Source: Pseudomonas sp. LS44
Lineage (GTDB): Bacteria > Pseudomonadota > Gammaproteobacteria > Pseudomonadales > Pseudomonadaceae
Length of the DNA stretch: 64,000 bases
Direction of reading: 5' to 3'
Assembly (NCBI RefSeq): GCF_024730785.1
Contig: NZ_CP102830.1
Span: 3,634,001 to 3,698,000 of the forward strand
The translations under genes were made by a program, and so were the position numbers. Below the pieces are notes generated by a model. It ran no database searches. It had not been told where the DNA came from and was given only the letters and a program-made list of their open reading frames with translations. Shown here one piece after another: positions 45,771 through 52,656 of this stretch (the first letter of the stretch is position 1; each line of letters begins with the position of its first letter).

Positions 45771-47117
45771 TCAGGCGACCTGGTTGATCGCTTCGCCAAC
45801 CGCGTCGAACAGGCGATCCAGTTCGGCGGGCTTGGCGTTGAAGGTTGGCCCGAACTGCAGGCAGTCGCCGCCGAAGCGCACGTAGAAGCCGGCTTTCCAC
45901 AGCGCCATGCCAATCTCGAACGGCCGCACGATGGCGTCGCCGTCGCGCGGGGCGAGCTGGATGGCGCCGGCCAGGCCGCAGTTGCGGATGTCGACCACGT
46001 GCTTGCTGCCGCGCAGGCCGTGGATCGCCTGCTCGAAGTGCGGCGCCAGTTCGGCGGATTGCTGGATCAGGTTTTCCTTGGCCAGCAGGTCCAGCGCGGC
46101 GAGGCCGGCGGCGCAGGCGACCGGGTGCGCCGAGTAGGTGTAGCCGTGGGTGAATTCCACCGCGTACTCGGGCGTGGCCTGGTTCATGAAGGTGCGGTAG
46201 ATCTCGCTGGAGGCGATCACCGCACCGAGCGGGATGGCACCGTTGGTGACCTGTTTGGCGACGTTCATGATGTCCGGGGTGACGCCGAAGTACTCGGCGC
46301 CGCTGGCCTTGCCCATGCGCCCGAAGGCGGTGATCACTTCGTCGAAGATCAACAGGATGTTGTTGGCGTCGCAGATTTCGCGCAGGCGCTGCAGGTAGCC
46401 CTGCGGCGGGACGATGACGCCGGCGGAACCGGCCATCGGCTCGACGATCACCGCGGCGATGTTCGACGCGTCATGCAGTTCGATCAGTTTGAGCAGCTCG
46501 TTAGCCAGTTCGACCCCGCCGGTCTCGGCCTGGCCCTTGGTGAACGCCAGATGCGACTGCAGGGTGTGCGGCAGGTGGTCGACGTCCATCAGGCTGCCGA
46601 ACATCTTGCGGTTGCCGCCCATGCCGCCGAGCGCCGTGCCGCCGACGTTGACGCCGTGATAGCCACGGGCGCGGCCGATCAGTTTGGTCTTGCTGGCTTG
46701 GCCTTTCAGGCGCCAGTAGGCGCGCGCCATCTTCACCGCGGTGTCGGCGCACTCAGAGCCGGAGCCGGTGAAGAACACATGGTTGAGCTCGCCCGGCAGC
46801 AGGTCGGCGATCTTCTCGGCGAGCTGGAAGGACAGCGGGTGGCCGTACTGGAAGCCCGGCGAGTAGTCGAGGGTGCCGAGCTGCTTGGCCACCGCTTCCT
46901 GGATTTCCTTGCGCGAATGGCCGGCGCCGCAGGTCCACAGGCCGGACAGGCTGTCGTAGATCTTCCGCCCGTGCTCGTCGACCAGCCAGCTGCCTTCGGC
47001 GGCCACGATAATCCGCGGGTCGCGCTGGAAGTTGCGGTTGGCGGTGAACGGCATCCAGTGCGCGTCCAGCTTGAGCTGGCTGGAAATGGTCGGGGTGGCG
47101 GATTGCGGCAGGTTCAT
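45771..47117 (-). CDS. bauA: beta-alanine:pyruvate transaminase (omega-aminotransferase)
   Basis: A 448-aa class III PLP aminotransferase, the exact length of P. aeruginosa PA0132 as I recall it. It moves the amino group of beta-alanine (also other omega-amines) to pyruvate, giving malonate semialdehyde and alanine. Motifs: GSGSECADTAVKMARAYW (PLP phosphate cup), IFDEVITAFGRMG (PLP pyridine Asp), and NVAKQVTNGAIPLGAV (PLP Lys, about residue 288). GAGG lies upstream of ATG 47117. It is the first gene of the bauA-bauC unit, divergent from bauR. Confidence 0.95.
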   Translation of the reverse strand: MNLPQSATPTISSQLKLDAHWMPFTANRNFQRDPRIIVAAEGSWLVDEHGRKIYDSLSGLWTCGAGHSRKEIQEAVAKQLGTLDYSPGFQYGHPLSFQLAEKIADLLPGELNHVFFTGSGSECADTAVKMARAYWRLKGQASKTKLIGRARGYHGVNVGGTALGGMGGNRKMFGSLMDVDHLPHTLQSHLAFTKGQAETGGVELANELLKLIELHDASNIAAVIVEPMAGSAGVIVPPQGYLQRLREICDANNILLIFDEVITAFGRMGKASGAEYFGVTPDIMNVAKQVTNGAIPLGAVIASSEIYRTFMNQATPEYAVEFTHGYTYSAHPVACAAGLAALDLLAKENLIQQSAELAPHFEQAIHGLRGSKHVVDIRNCGLAGAIQLAPRDGDAIVRPFEIGMALWKAGFYVRFGGDCLQFGPTFNAKPAELDRLFDAVGEAINQVA

Positions 47118-47142
47118 GACGGGCCTCTTGTCGGTCTGGTCT

Positions 47143-47240
47143 CCCCTCGCCCATTTATGGGAGAGGGGCCGGGGGAGAGGGGGCGATCTGAATCAGCGCC
47201 GCCACCCTCTCCCTAGCCCTCTCCCGCACACGGGAGAGGG
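47143..47240. repeat. CCCTCTCCC palindrome pair in the bauA-bauR intergenic region
   Basis: Hairpins CCCCTCGCCC...GGGAGAGGGG (47143-47168) and CCCTCTCCCG...CGGGAGAGGG (47217-47240). They lie between the likely bauA promoter and its start codon, so they would be transcribed in the bauA leader. Confidence 0.75.
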
Positions 47241-47284
47241 AACGGAATGCGCTTGCCGATCAAGTTGCCACGGGCCTAAAGTCA

Positions 47285-47302
47285 GGAAAATTCAGATTTT
47301 CC
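47285..47302. promoter_or_regulatory. candidate BauR operator palindrome
   Basis: GGAAAAT-TCAG-ATTTTCC, a perfect 7-bp-arm palindrome in an AT-rich stretch 28 bp upstream of the bauR ATG. The position suits a LysR-type site controlling bauR and the divergent bauA. Inference only. Confidence 0.5.
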
Positions 47303-47329
47303 AATCTTTAGGTTAGAGCCAGCTAAACA

Positions 47330-48250
47330 ATGAGCACCCATCGGCAAGACCCATTGGCGCAGGTCAGCGACTTCGATATCCGCCTGCTGCGGCTGTTCCG
47401 CAGCGTGGTCGAGTGCGGCGGTTTCTCCGCGGCGGAAAGCGCGCTGGGCATCGGCCGCTCGGCGATCAGCCAGCAGATGAGCGACCTCGAACAGCGCCTC
47501 GGCTTGCGCTTGTGCCAGCGCGGTCGTGCCGGCTTCGCCCTGACCGAGGAAGGCCGCGAGGTCTATCACTCGTCATTGCAGCTGCTCGGCGCGCTGGAAA
47601 GCTTTCGCACCGAGGTCAACGGCCTGCACCGCCATCTGCGCGGCGAGCTGAACATCGGCCTCACCGATAACCTGGTGACCATCGCCCACATGCGCATCAC
47701 TAACGCCCTGTCGCGCCTCAAGGAGCGCGGCCCGGACGTGCGCATCAACATCCGCATGACGCCGCCCAGCGAAGTGGAACAGGGCGTGCTCGACGGGCGC
47801 ATCCACGTCGGTGTGGTGCCGCAGGCCGGCGCGCTGTCCGGTCTGGAATACCAGCCGCTGTATGACGAGCGCTCGCTGCTGTACTGCGCGGTCGGCCATC
47901 CGCTGTTCTACGCCGACGACGCGCAGCTCGACGATGAACGGCTGAACAGCCAGGACGCCATCGCGCCGACGTTTCGCCTACCCGGCGAGATCCAGGCGCA
48001 TTACCAGGCGCTCAACTGCACGGCCAGTGCCTCGGACCGCGAAGGTATGGCCTTTTTGATCCTCACCGGGCGCTTTATCGGTTACCTGCCCGATCACTAC
48101 GCGGCGTTCTGGGTGCAGCAGGGGCGATTGCGTGCGCTGAAGCCGGCCCACCGCTTCTACGACCTGAGCCTGGCTTCGGTGACGCGCAAGGGACGACGCC
48201 CGCATCTGGTTTTGGAGAGTTTTCTCGAAGCCTTGGCGGCGACGGCGTGA
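47330..48250 (+). CDS. bauR: LysR-family regulator BauR-like
   Basis: A 306-aa LysR-type regulator. The N-terminal winged HTH (about 15-75) reads LLRLFRSVVECGGFSAAESALGIGRSAISQQMSDLE, quoted here only to locate it by its GRSAISQQMSDLE recognition helix. An effector-binding domain follows (about 100-300). The divergent bauA and the place of BauR in P. aeruginosa (PA0133) suggest activation of beta-alanine catabolism by beta-alanine or an intermediate. A palindrome upstream may be its site. Confidence 0.85.
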   Translation: MSTHRQDPLAQVSDFDIRLLRLFRSVVECGGFSAAESALGIGRSAISQQMSDLEQRLGLRLCQRGRAGFALTEEGREVYHSSLQLLGALESFRTEVNGLHRHLRGELNIGLTDNLVTIAHMRITNALSRLKERGPDVRINIRMTPPSEVEQGVLDGRIHVGVVPQAGALSGLEYQPLYDERSLLYCAVGHPLFYADDAQLDDERLNSQDAIAPTFRLPGEIQAHYQALNCTASASDREGMAFLILTGRFIGYLPDHYAAFWVQQGRLRALKPAHRFYDLSLASVTRKGRRPHLVLESFLEALAATA

Positions 48251-48284
48251 CCCGCCAGAACAATTGGCGCGTTGCACCCGCCCT

Positions 48285-48396
48285 GTAGGTTGGGCTGAGG
48301 AGCGCAGCGACGATGCCCAACGAGCGGTGGCTGGCGCAGCACACCTATCGCGTCAAACATCGCTGTTGGGCATCGCTTTGCTCAGCGCCAACCTAC
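48285..48396. repeat. long inverted repeat GTAGGTTGGGCTGAG type
   Basis: Arms GTAGGTTGGGCTGAGGAGCG and its imperfect complement ending CTCAGCGCCAACCTAC, with inner GATGCCCAAC/GTTGGGCATC pairing. It lies between the convergent bauR and amn genes and is a common intergenic palindrome type. Confidence 0.75.
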
Positions 48397-48418
48397 GTAC
48401 CTAGACGGAAGCCGCGCG

Positions 48419-49894
48419 TTAGCGGAACGGTGGCTCGTCGAAGCTGCGCAGTTTGCGTGAGTGCAGCGAGTTGAGTTGGCTGCGCAGCAGCTCCAACGCG
48501 GCGATGCCGATGTGCAGGTGCTGGGTTACCGCCCGCTCATAGAAGGCGCCAGCGGCACCGGGCAGCTTGATTTCACTATGCAGTGGTTTGTCCGAGACGC
48601 ACAGCAAGGTGCCGTACGGCACGCGCAAACGATAGCCCTGGGCGGCGATGGTGCCGCTTTCCATGTCCACCGCCACGGCCCGCGACAGGTTGATCAACGG
48701 GCGCTCCTGGGCCCAGCGCAACTCCCAGTTGCGGTCGTCGTAGGTCAGCACGGTGCCGGTGCGCAGGCGCCGCTTGAGGGCTTCGCCATGCTCGCCAGTG
48801 ACCGTCGCCGCGGCTTCCTGCAACGCCTGTTGAACCTCGGCCAGGGCCGGTAGCGGGATGTGCGGCGGCAGCACGCGGTCGAGGATGCCGTCGCGGCGCA
48901 TATAGGCGTGGGCCAGCACGTAGTCGCCGATGGTCTGCGACTGACGCAGGCCGCCGCAGTGGCCAATCATCAGCCAGCAATGCGGGCGCAGTACGGCCAG
49001 GTGATCGGTGATGTTCTTCGCGTTGGACGGACCGACGCCGATATTCACCAGGGTCACGCCGTGGCCGTCGGCGGCGATCAGGTGGTAAGCCGGCATCTGG
49101 TAGCGGTGCCAGACCACCGCGTCAGCCACCGCCTGGGCATCGTCCTCGGACGTGCCGCGCTCGATGACGACGTTGCCCGGCAGCACCATGCGCATGTAGC
49201 GCGGGTTGTCGCGCAGTTGCGCCAGGCCGTGGCGGATGAACTGGTCGACGTAGCGGTGATAGTTGGTCAGCAGAATCCACGGCTGCACGTGCCGCCAGTC
49301 GCTGCCGGTGTAGTGCTGCAGGCGCTTGAGGGAGAAATCCACCCGCGCCGCATCGAACAGTGCGAGTGGCATCGGGTCGGCATGCTCCCAGTCGTACAGG
49401 CCGTCGGCCACGCCATCGGTGGCGGCCGACAGGTCGGTGCTGGGGAACACCCGAGCCAATTCGGCGGCGGTCACCCCGGAGCCGGCGAGTTCGTCGCCCT
49501 GGTCGACTACGTAGGGATACGGAATGTTCTGCTGGCTGGTGCCGACTTCCACGGTGACGGTGAAATCCTCCATCAGCGGCCGCAGCTGATCGAGCAGATA
49601 ACCGCGGAAGGCGTCCGGATGAGTCACGGTGACGCTGTAAACACCCGGTACCTGAACCTTGGCAAAGGCCCGCGTGGTGCTCGGCACTTCGCCCTGGCAG
49701 TGATAGGTCAGGCGCAGCTCGGGGTAGCGGAACTGACCACGAGACGCCTCATCGGGCCCCACGCGTTCCTTGATATACCGCCTCAGCGCCTGGCTGAGCC
49801 CGCTGGCGGCCTGACGGTGCAGGACGGCAAGGCGCTCGACGGCCTCTTCGGGGGTGGTGGCAACGATGAAATCGTGGGGGGCAATAGCAGTCAC
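48419..49894 (-). CDS. amn: AMP nucleosidase
   Basis: Amn hydrolyses AMP to adenine and ribose 5-phosphate, regulating the AMP pool. From GTG 49894 the protein is 491 aa. It has an N-terminal AMP-nucleosidase-specific domain (about 1-175) and a C-terminal nucleoside-phosphorylase-like domain with LVNIGVGPSNAKNITDHLAV and AVDMESGTIAAQGYR (the catalytic Asp/Glu loop of the fold). The frame also offers TTG at 49900, but AGGAAG is correctly spaced only for the GTG. Monocistronic; convergent with bauR. Confidence 0.93.
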   Translation of the reverse strand: MTAIAPHDFIVATTPEEAVERLAVLHRQAASGLSQALRRYIKERVGPDEASRGQFRYPELRLTYHCQGEVPSTTRAFAKVQVPGVYSVTVTHPDAFRGYLLDQLRPLMEDFTVTVEVGTSQQNIPYPYVVDQGDELAGSGVTAAELARVFPSTDLSAATDGVADGLYDWEHADPMPLALFDAARVDFSLKRLQHYTGSDWRHVQPWILLTNYHRYVDQFIRHGLAQLRDNPRYMRMVLPGNVVIERGTSEDDAQAVADAVVWHRYQMPAYHLIAADGHGVTLVNIGVGPSNAKNITDHLAVLRPHCWLMIGHCGGLRQSQTIGDYVLAHAYMRRDGILDRVLPPHIPLPALAEVQQALQEAAATVTGEHGEALKRRLRTGTVLTYDDRNWELRWAQERPLINLSRAVAVDMESGTIAAQGYRLRVPYGTLLCVSDKPLHSEIKLPGAAGAFYERAVTQHLHIGIAALELLRSQLNSLHSRKLRSFDEPPFR

Positions 49895-50013
49895 GGGCAA
49901 CTTCCTGACGGGGAAATACCGCCCTATCTTGCACCTTTGCCGCCGCCGGGCGCTATCGCACGGCGGCGTTTCGGATGATCCGGCGACGGATCACCCACCG
50001 CGCTTCACAGCGC

Positions 50014-50076
50014 GTAGCCCGGATGCAATCCGGGGATGGCCACGCGTCGGTTCATCCCGGATTGCATCCGGGCTAC
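50014..50076. repeat. REP pair, GTAGCCCGG type
   Basis: Inverted arms GTAGCCCGGATGCAATCCGG and CCGGATTGCATCCGGGCTAC, 23 bp apart, between the 5' side of amn and the 3' end of the acyl-CoA dehydrogenase gene. Same family as at 30293 and 34002. Confidence 0.85.
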
Positions 50077-50087
50077 CCACAAGAGCG

Positions 50088-51737
50088 TCAGATCAGATGC
50101 GGCGTGGCACGCGCCACCAGCGCCTCGACATCGATCCCGCGCGGCAAGGTGCCATACACGCGCCCGCCCTCACCCAGGCGGCTGGCGATAAAGGCATCGC
50201 TGACCGTGCTGTTGCCCGCTTCGAGCAACAACTTGGCCTGCAGCGCCACGGCGACTTCTTCAGTCAGTTGGCGGGCGCGGTACTGGATGTCGACGGTGTC
50301 GGCAAAGCCGGCCTTGAGTTTGCCGATAAAACCAGCCAGGCGCTTGTCACCATGGCCGTCGCCCAGTTCGGCGAACAGCGCGTCGAGCACGCCCGGTTCC
50401 TTGGACAGCGCGCGCAGCACGTCCAGGCACTGTACGTTGCCCGAACCCTCCCAGGTCGAGTTGACCGGCGCTTCACGGTACAGCCGCGGCAGGATGGTCT
50501 CCTCGACATAGCCGGCGCCGCCCATGCATTCGGCAGCCTCGTTGACCATCGCCGGCGCGCGCTTGCAGATCCAATACTTGCCAACCGCGGTGACCAGGCG
50601 GGCAAACTTCTCTTCCTGGGCGTCGTGCGGGTTGTCCAGCGCCTTGCCCATGCGCATGGTCAGCGCCAACGCTGCCTCGCTTTCCAGGGCCAGATCGGCC
50701 AGCACGTTCTGCATCAGCGGCTGCTCGGCGAGCACCCGGCCACCGACCTGACGGTACGCGCAGTGGTGCGCGGCCTGGCTCAGCGCCTGGCGCATCAAGG
50801 CGCTGGAGCCGACCATGCAGTCGAAGCGGGTCAGCGCGACCATCTCGATGATGGTCGGCACGCCACGGCCTTCCTCGCCGACCATCCAGGCCAGCGCACC
50901 GCGGAACTCCACCTCGCTGGAGGCATTCGACCAGTTGCCCAGCTTGTTCTTCAGGCGCTGGATGTAGAACTCGTTACGGCTGCCGTCCGGACGGTGGCGC
51001 GGCAGCAGGAAGCAGGTCAGGCCCTTGTCGGTGTAGGCCAGGGTGAGGAACGCGTCGCACATCGGCGCCGAGCAGAACCACTTGTGGCCGACTAGCTCGT
51101 AGGCCTGGCCCGGGCCGGGAATGCCCACCGGATAGGCCTTGGTGGTGTTGGCGCGCACATCGGTGCCGCCCTGCTTCTCTGTCATCGCCATGCCGATGGT
51201 GGCACCGCTCTTCTGCCCGATCGGCAGGTTGCGCGGGTCGTATTGGGTGGAAAGGATCTTCGGCAGCCAGGCTTCGGCGATGTTTGGCTGCAACTTGAGG
51301 GCCGGCACGCTGGCGTAGGTCATGGTCAGCGGACAGCCGCTGCCGGCCTCGGCCTGACTGTGCAGATAACTCATCGCGGCACGGGCGACCTGGGCCCCGG
51401 CGCGCGGATCGGTCCAGGGCATGGACGGCAGGCCGTGCTCGATGGCCGTGCGCATCAGTTCGTGGTAGGCCGGGTGGAACTCGACCAGATCGATGCGATG
51501 GCCGTAGCGGTCATGACTCTTGAACACCGGCTTGTTCTCGTTGGCGAGGAAGCCGGCGGCCATCAGCGGCCCACCGGCCAGCGCGCCATAGGCGTCGATG
51601 CGCGATTCGGCCCAACCACCGCCGAAGCGGCGCGTCCACTCCTGCAACGGCAGATCAACGCGATACAGATTGGCGCCATCCAGTGGCGGCACCTGATTGA
51701 GCACTTCGTGGGTTTCGGCGAACTGATGCAGGTTCAT
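50088..51737 (-). CDS. AidB-like acyl-CoA dehydrogenase
   Basis: A 549-aa FAD-dependent acyl-CoA dehydrogenase of the AidB branch. Signatures: GMAMTEKQGGTDVRANTT (about 184-201), KWFCSAPMCDAFLTLAY, and AECMGGAGYVEETILPRLYREAPVNSTWEGSGN (located by GGAGYVEE and the STWEGSGN catalytic-arginine/AidB region). AidB proteins are linked to alkylation-damage response and DNA binding; many Pseudomonas homologues instead serve lipid or branched-chain catabolism, and the substrate cannot be read. GAGGAG from the end of the tetR frame is its ribosome-binding site. It is co-transcribed with the TetR gene 2 bp upstream. Confidence 0.88.
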   Translation of the reverse strand: MNLHQFAETHEVLNQVPPLDGANLYRVDLPLQEWTRRFGGGWAESRIDAYGALAGGPLMAAGFLANENKPVFKSHDRYGHRIDLVEFHPAYHELMRTAIEHGLPSMPWTDPRAGAQVARAAMSYLHSQAEAGSGCPLTMTYASVPALKLQPNIAEAWLPKILSTQYDPRNLPIGQKSGATIGMAMTEKQGGTDVRANTTKAYPVGIPGPGQAYELVGHKWFCSAPMCDAFLTLAYTDKGLTCFLLPRHRPDGSRNEFYIQRLKNKLGNWSNASSEVEFRGALAWMVGEEGRGVPTIIEMVALTRFDCMVGSSALMRQALSQAAHHCAYRQVGGRVLAEQPLMQNVLADLALESEAALALTMRMGKALDNPHDAQEEKFARLVTAVGKYWICKRAPAMVNEAAECMGGAGYVEETILPRLYREAPVNSTWEGSGNVQCLDVLRALSKEPGVLDALFAELGDGHGDKRLAGFIGKLKAGFADTVDIQYRARQLTEEVAVALQAKLLLEAGNSTVSDAFIASRLGEGGRVYGTLPRGIDVEALVARATPHLI

Positions 51738-51739
51738 GG

Positions 51740-52387
51740 TTATTTCTCCTCAGTTGGCAATTGCCCGCCCACGGCGCGCAGGCAGAAGGTGACCAGGGCC
51801 TGGCTGACGTCGGCCAGCTCCAGGCTCGGCCGTCCCGATTCGCGCGCCGCCCGGGCCGGCGGCGACAGCGGCCCGACCAGCGCTTCGGCGATGGCACCGA
51901 CCAGGCAGGCGGCGCTCAAGGAGATCTGACTGACCCGCAGCGCGCCACTGCGCACGCCCTCGTCAAGCAGCTCGATAAACAGTCCGGCATAGGCTTCGCG
52001 ATACAGCAGACGCTGCTCGTCGACTTCCGGATCGACCGGTTCGGCGATCAGCGCAAAGGCCAGGCGCCGGCTATGCCAGGCTCGCGCGGCGAACTGCTCG
52101 ACCCCGGCGGCCAGACGCTCGATGACCGAACCGGGGCCGCGCAAGGCGGCGGCCAGCGCCTCCACTTCGCGCTGACTGGCGCGGGCGAAGACCTCGGCAG
52201 CTAACTCGCCCTTGCCGCGAAAGTGCCGATACAGGCTGCCGGTGGCGATACCGACATCTTCGGCCAACGCCTGCATGGTCAGCGCGGCGAACCCGCCGAC
52301 CACCACGCGCTGCAGCGCACAATGGAGAATCCGCTCGCGCAGTTCGAGGTCGCGATCCTGACGGGCTTCGGAGGTGCGATAGGCCAT
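51740..52387 (-). CDS. TetR-family repressor of the acyl-CoA dehydrogenase operon
   Basis: A 215-aa regulator with an N-terminal HTH (about 18-65: LTMQALAEDVGIATGSLYRHFRGKGEL) and a C-terminal ligand domain (about 80-205). It is the first gene of a two-gene operon, with 2 bp between its stop and the dehydrogenase ATG. Its own promoter region has two inverted 14-bp palindromes (52392-52431) directly before the start codon, which suggests autorepression relieved by an acyl-CoA-type ligand (inferred). Confidence 0.9.
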   Translation of the reverse strand: MAYRTSEARQDRDLELRERILHCALQRVVVGGFAALTMQALAEDVGIATGSLYRHFRGKGELAAEVFARASQREVEALAAALRGPGSVIERLAAGVEQFAARAWHSRRLAFALIAEPVDPEVDEQRLLYREAYAGLFIELLDEGVRSGALRVSQISLSAACLVGAIAEALVGPLSPPARAARESGRPSLELADVSQALVTFCLRAVGGQLPTEEK

Positions 52388-52391
52388 AGCG

Positions 52392-52431
52392 TGAATCCTG
52401 ATTCAGAGTTTCTTCAGTGAATCAGGATTCA
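52392..52431. promoter_or_regulatory. paired palindromic operator of the TetR operon
   Basis: TGAATCCTGATTCA (52392-52405) and its exact reverse complement TGAATCAGGATTCA (52418-52431) are centred 26 bp apart, starting 4 bp upstream of the tetR start. Each unit is itself near-palindromic. This fits two TetR dimers bound at the operator. Confidence 0.75.
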
Positions 52432-52656
52432 GACTTTGCAGAAAGTGGGATTTACGCCAAAACCGCACCGATAAAGGCCGCGTGCATTAGGAGCAACCCA
52501 TGGCCGCGACCCCCGGGAATGTCGCCGCAGGCCTCAATCTTCGCTGGTATCCACCGGCTGATAGAACAGCCCGACCCATCCTACGGTGCTAAGCCGGCAT
52601 AACAGAGGCCGCGCGGCCGATAGCCGGGGCCGCGAAATATTGTCGCGACGAGCGGC

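Noticed and set aside
52438..52656. Small gene in the gap between tetR and ladS (e.g. ATG at 52501 after AGGAG, 30 codons; or the frame 52417-52602).
   Set aside because: The peptides have no recognisable composition or motif, the larger frame overlaps the tetR operator, and the strand is opposite to both neighbours. Nothing else recognisable in the gap.
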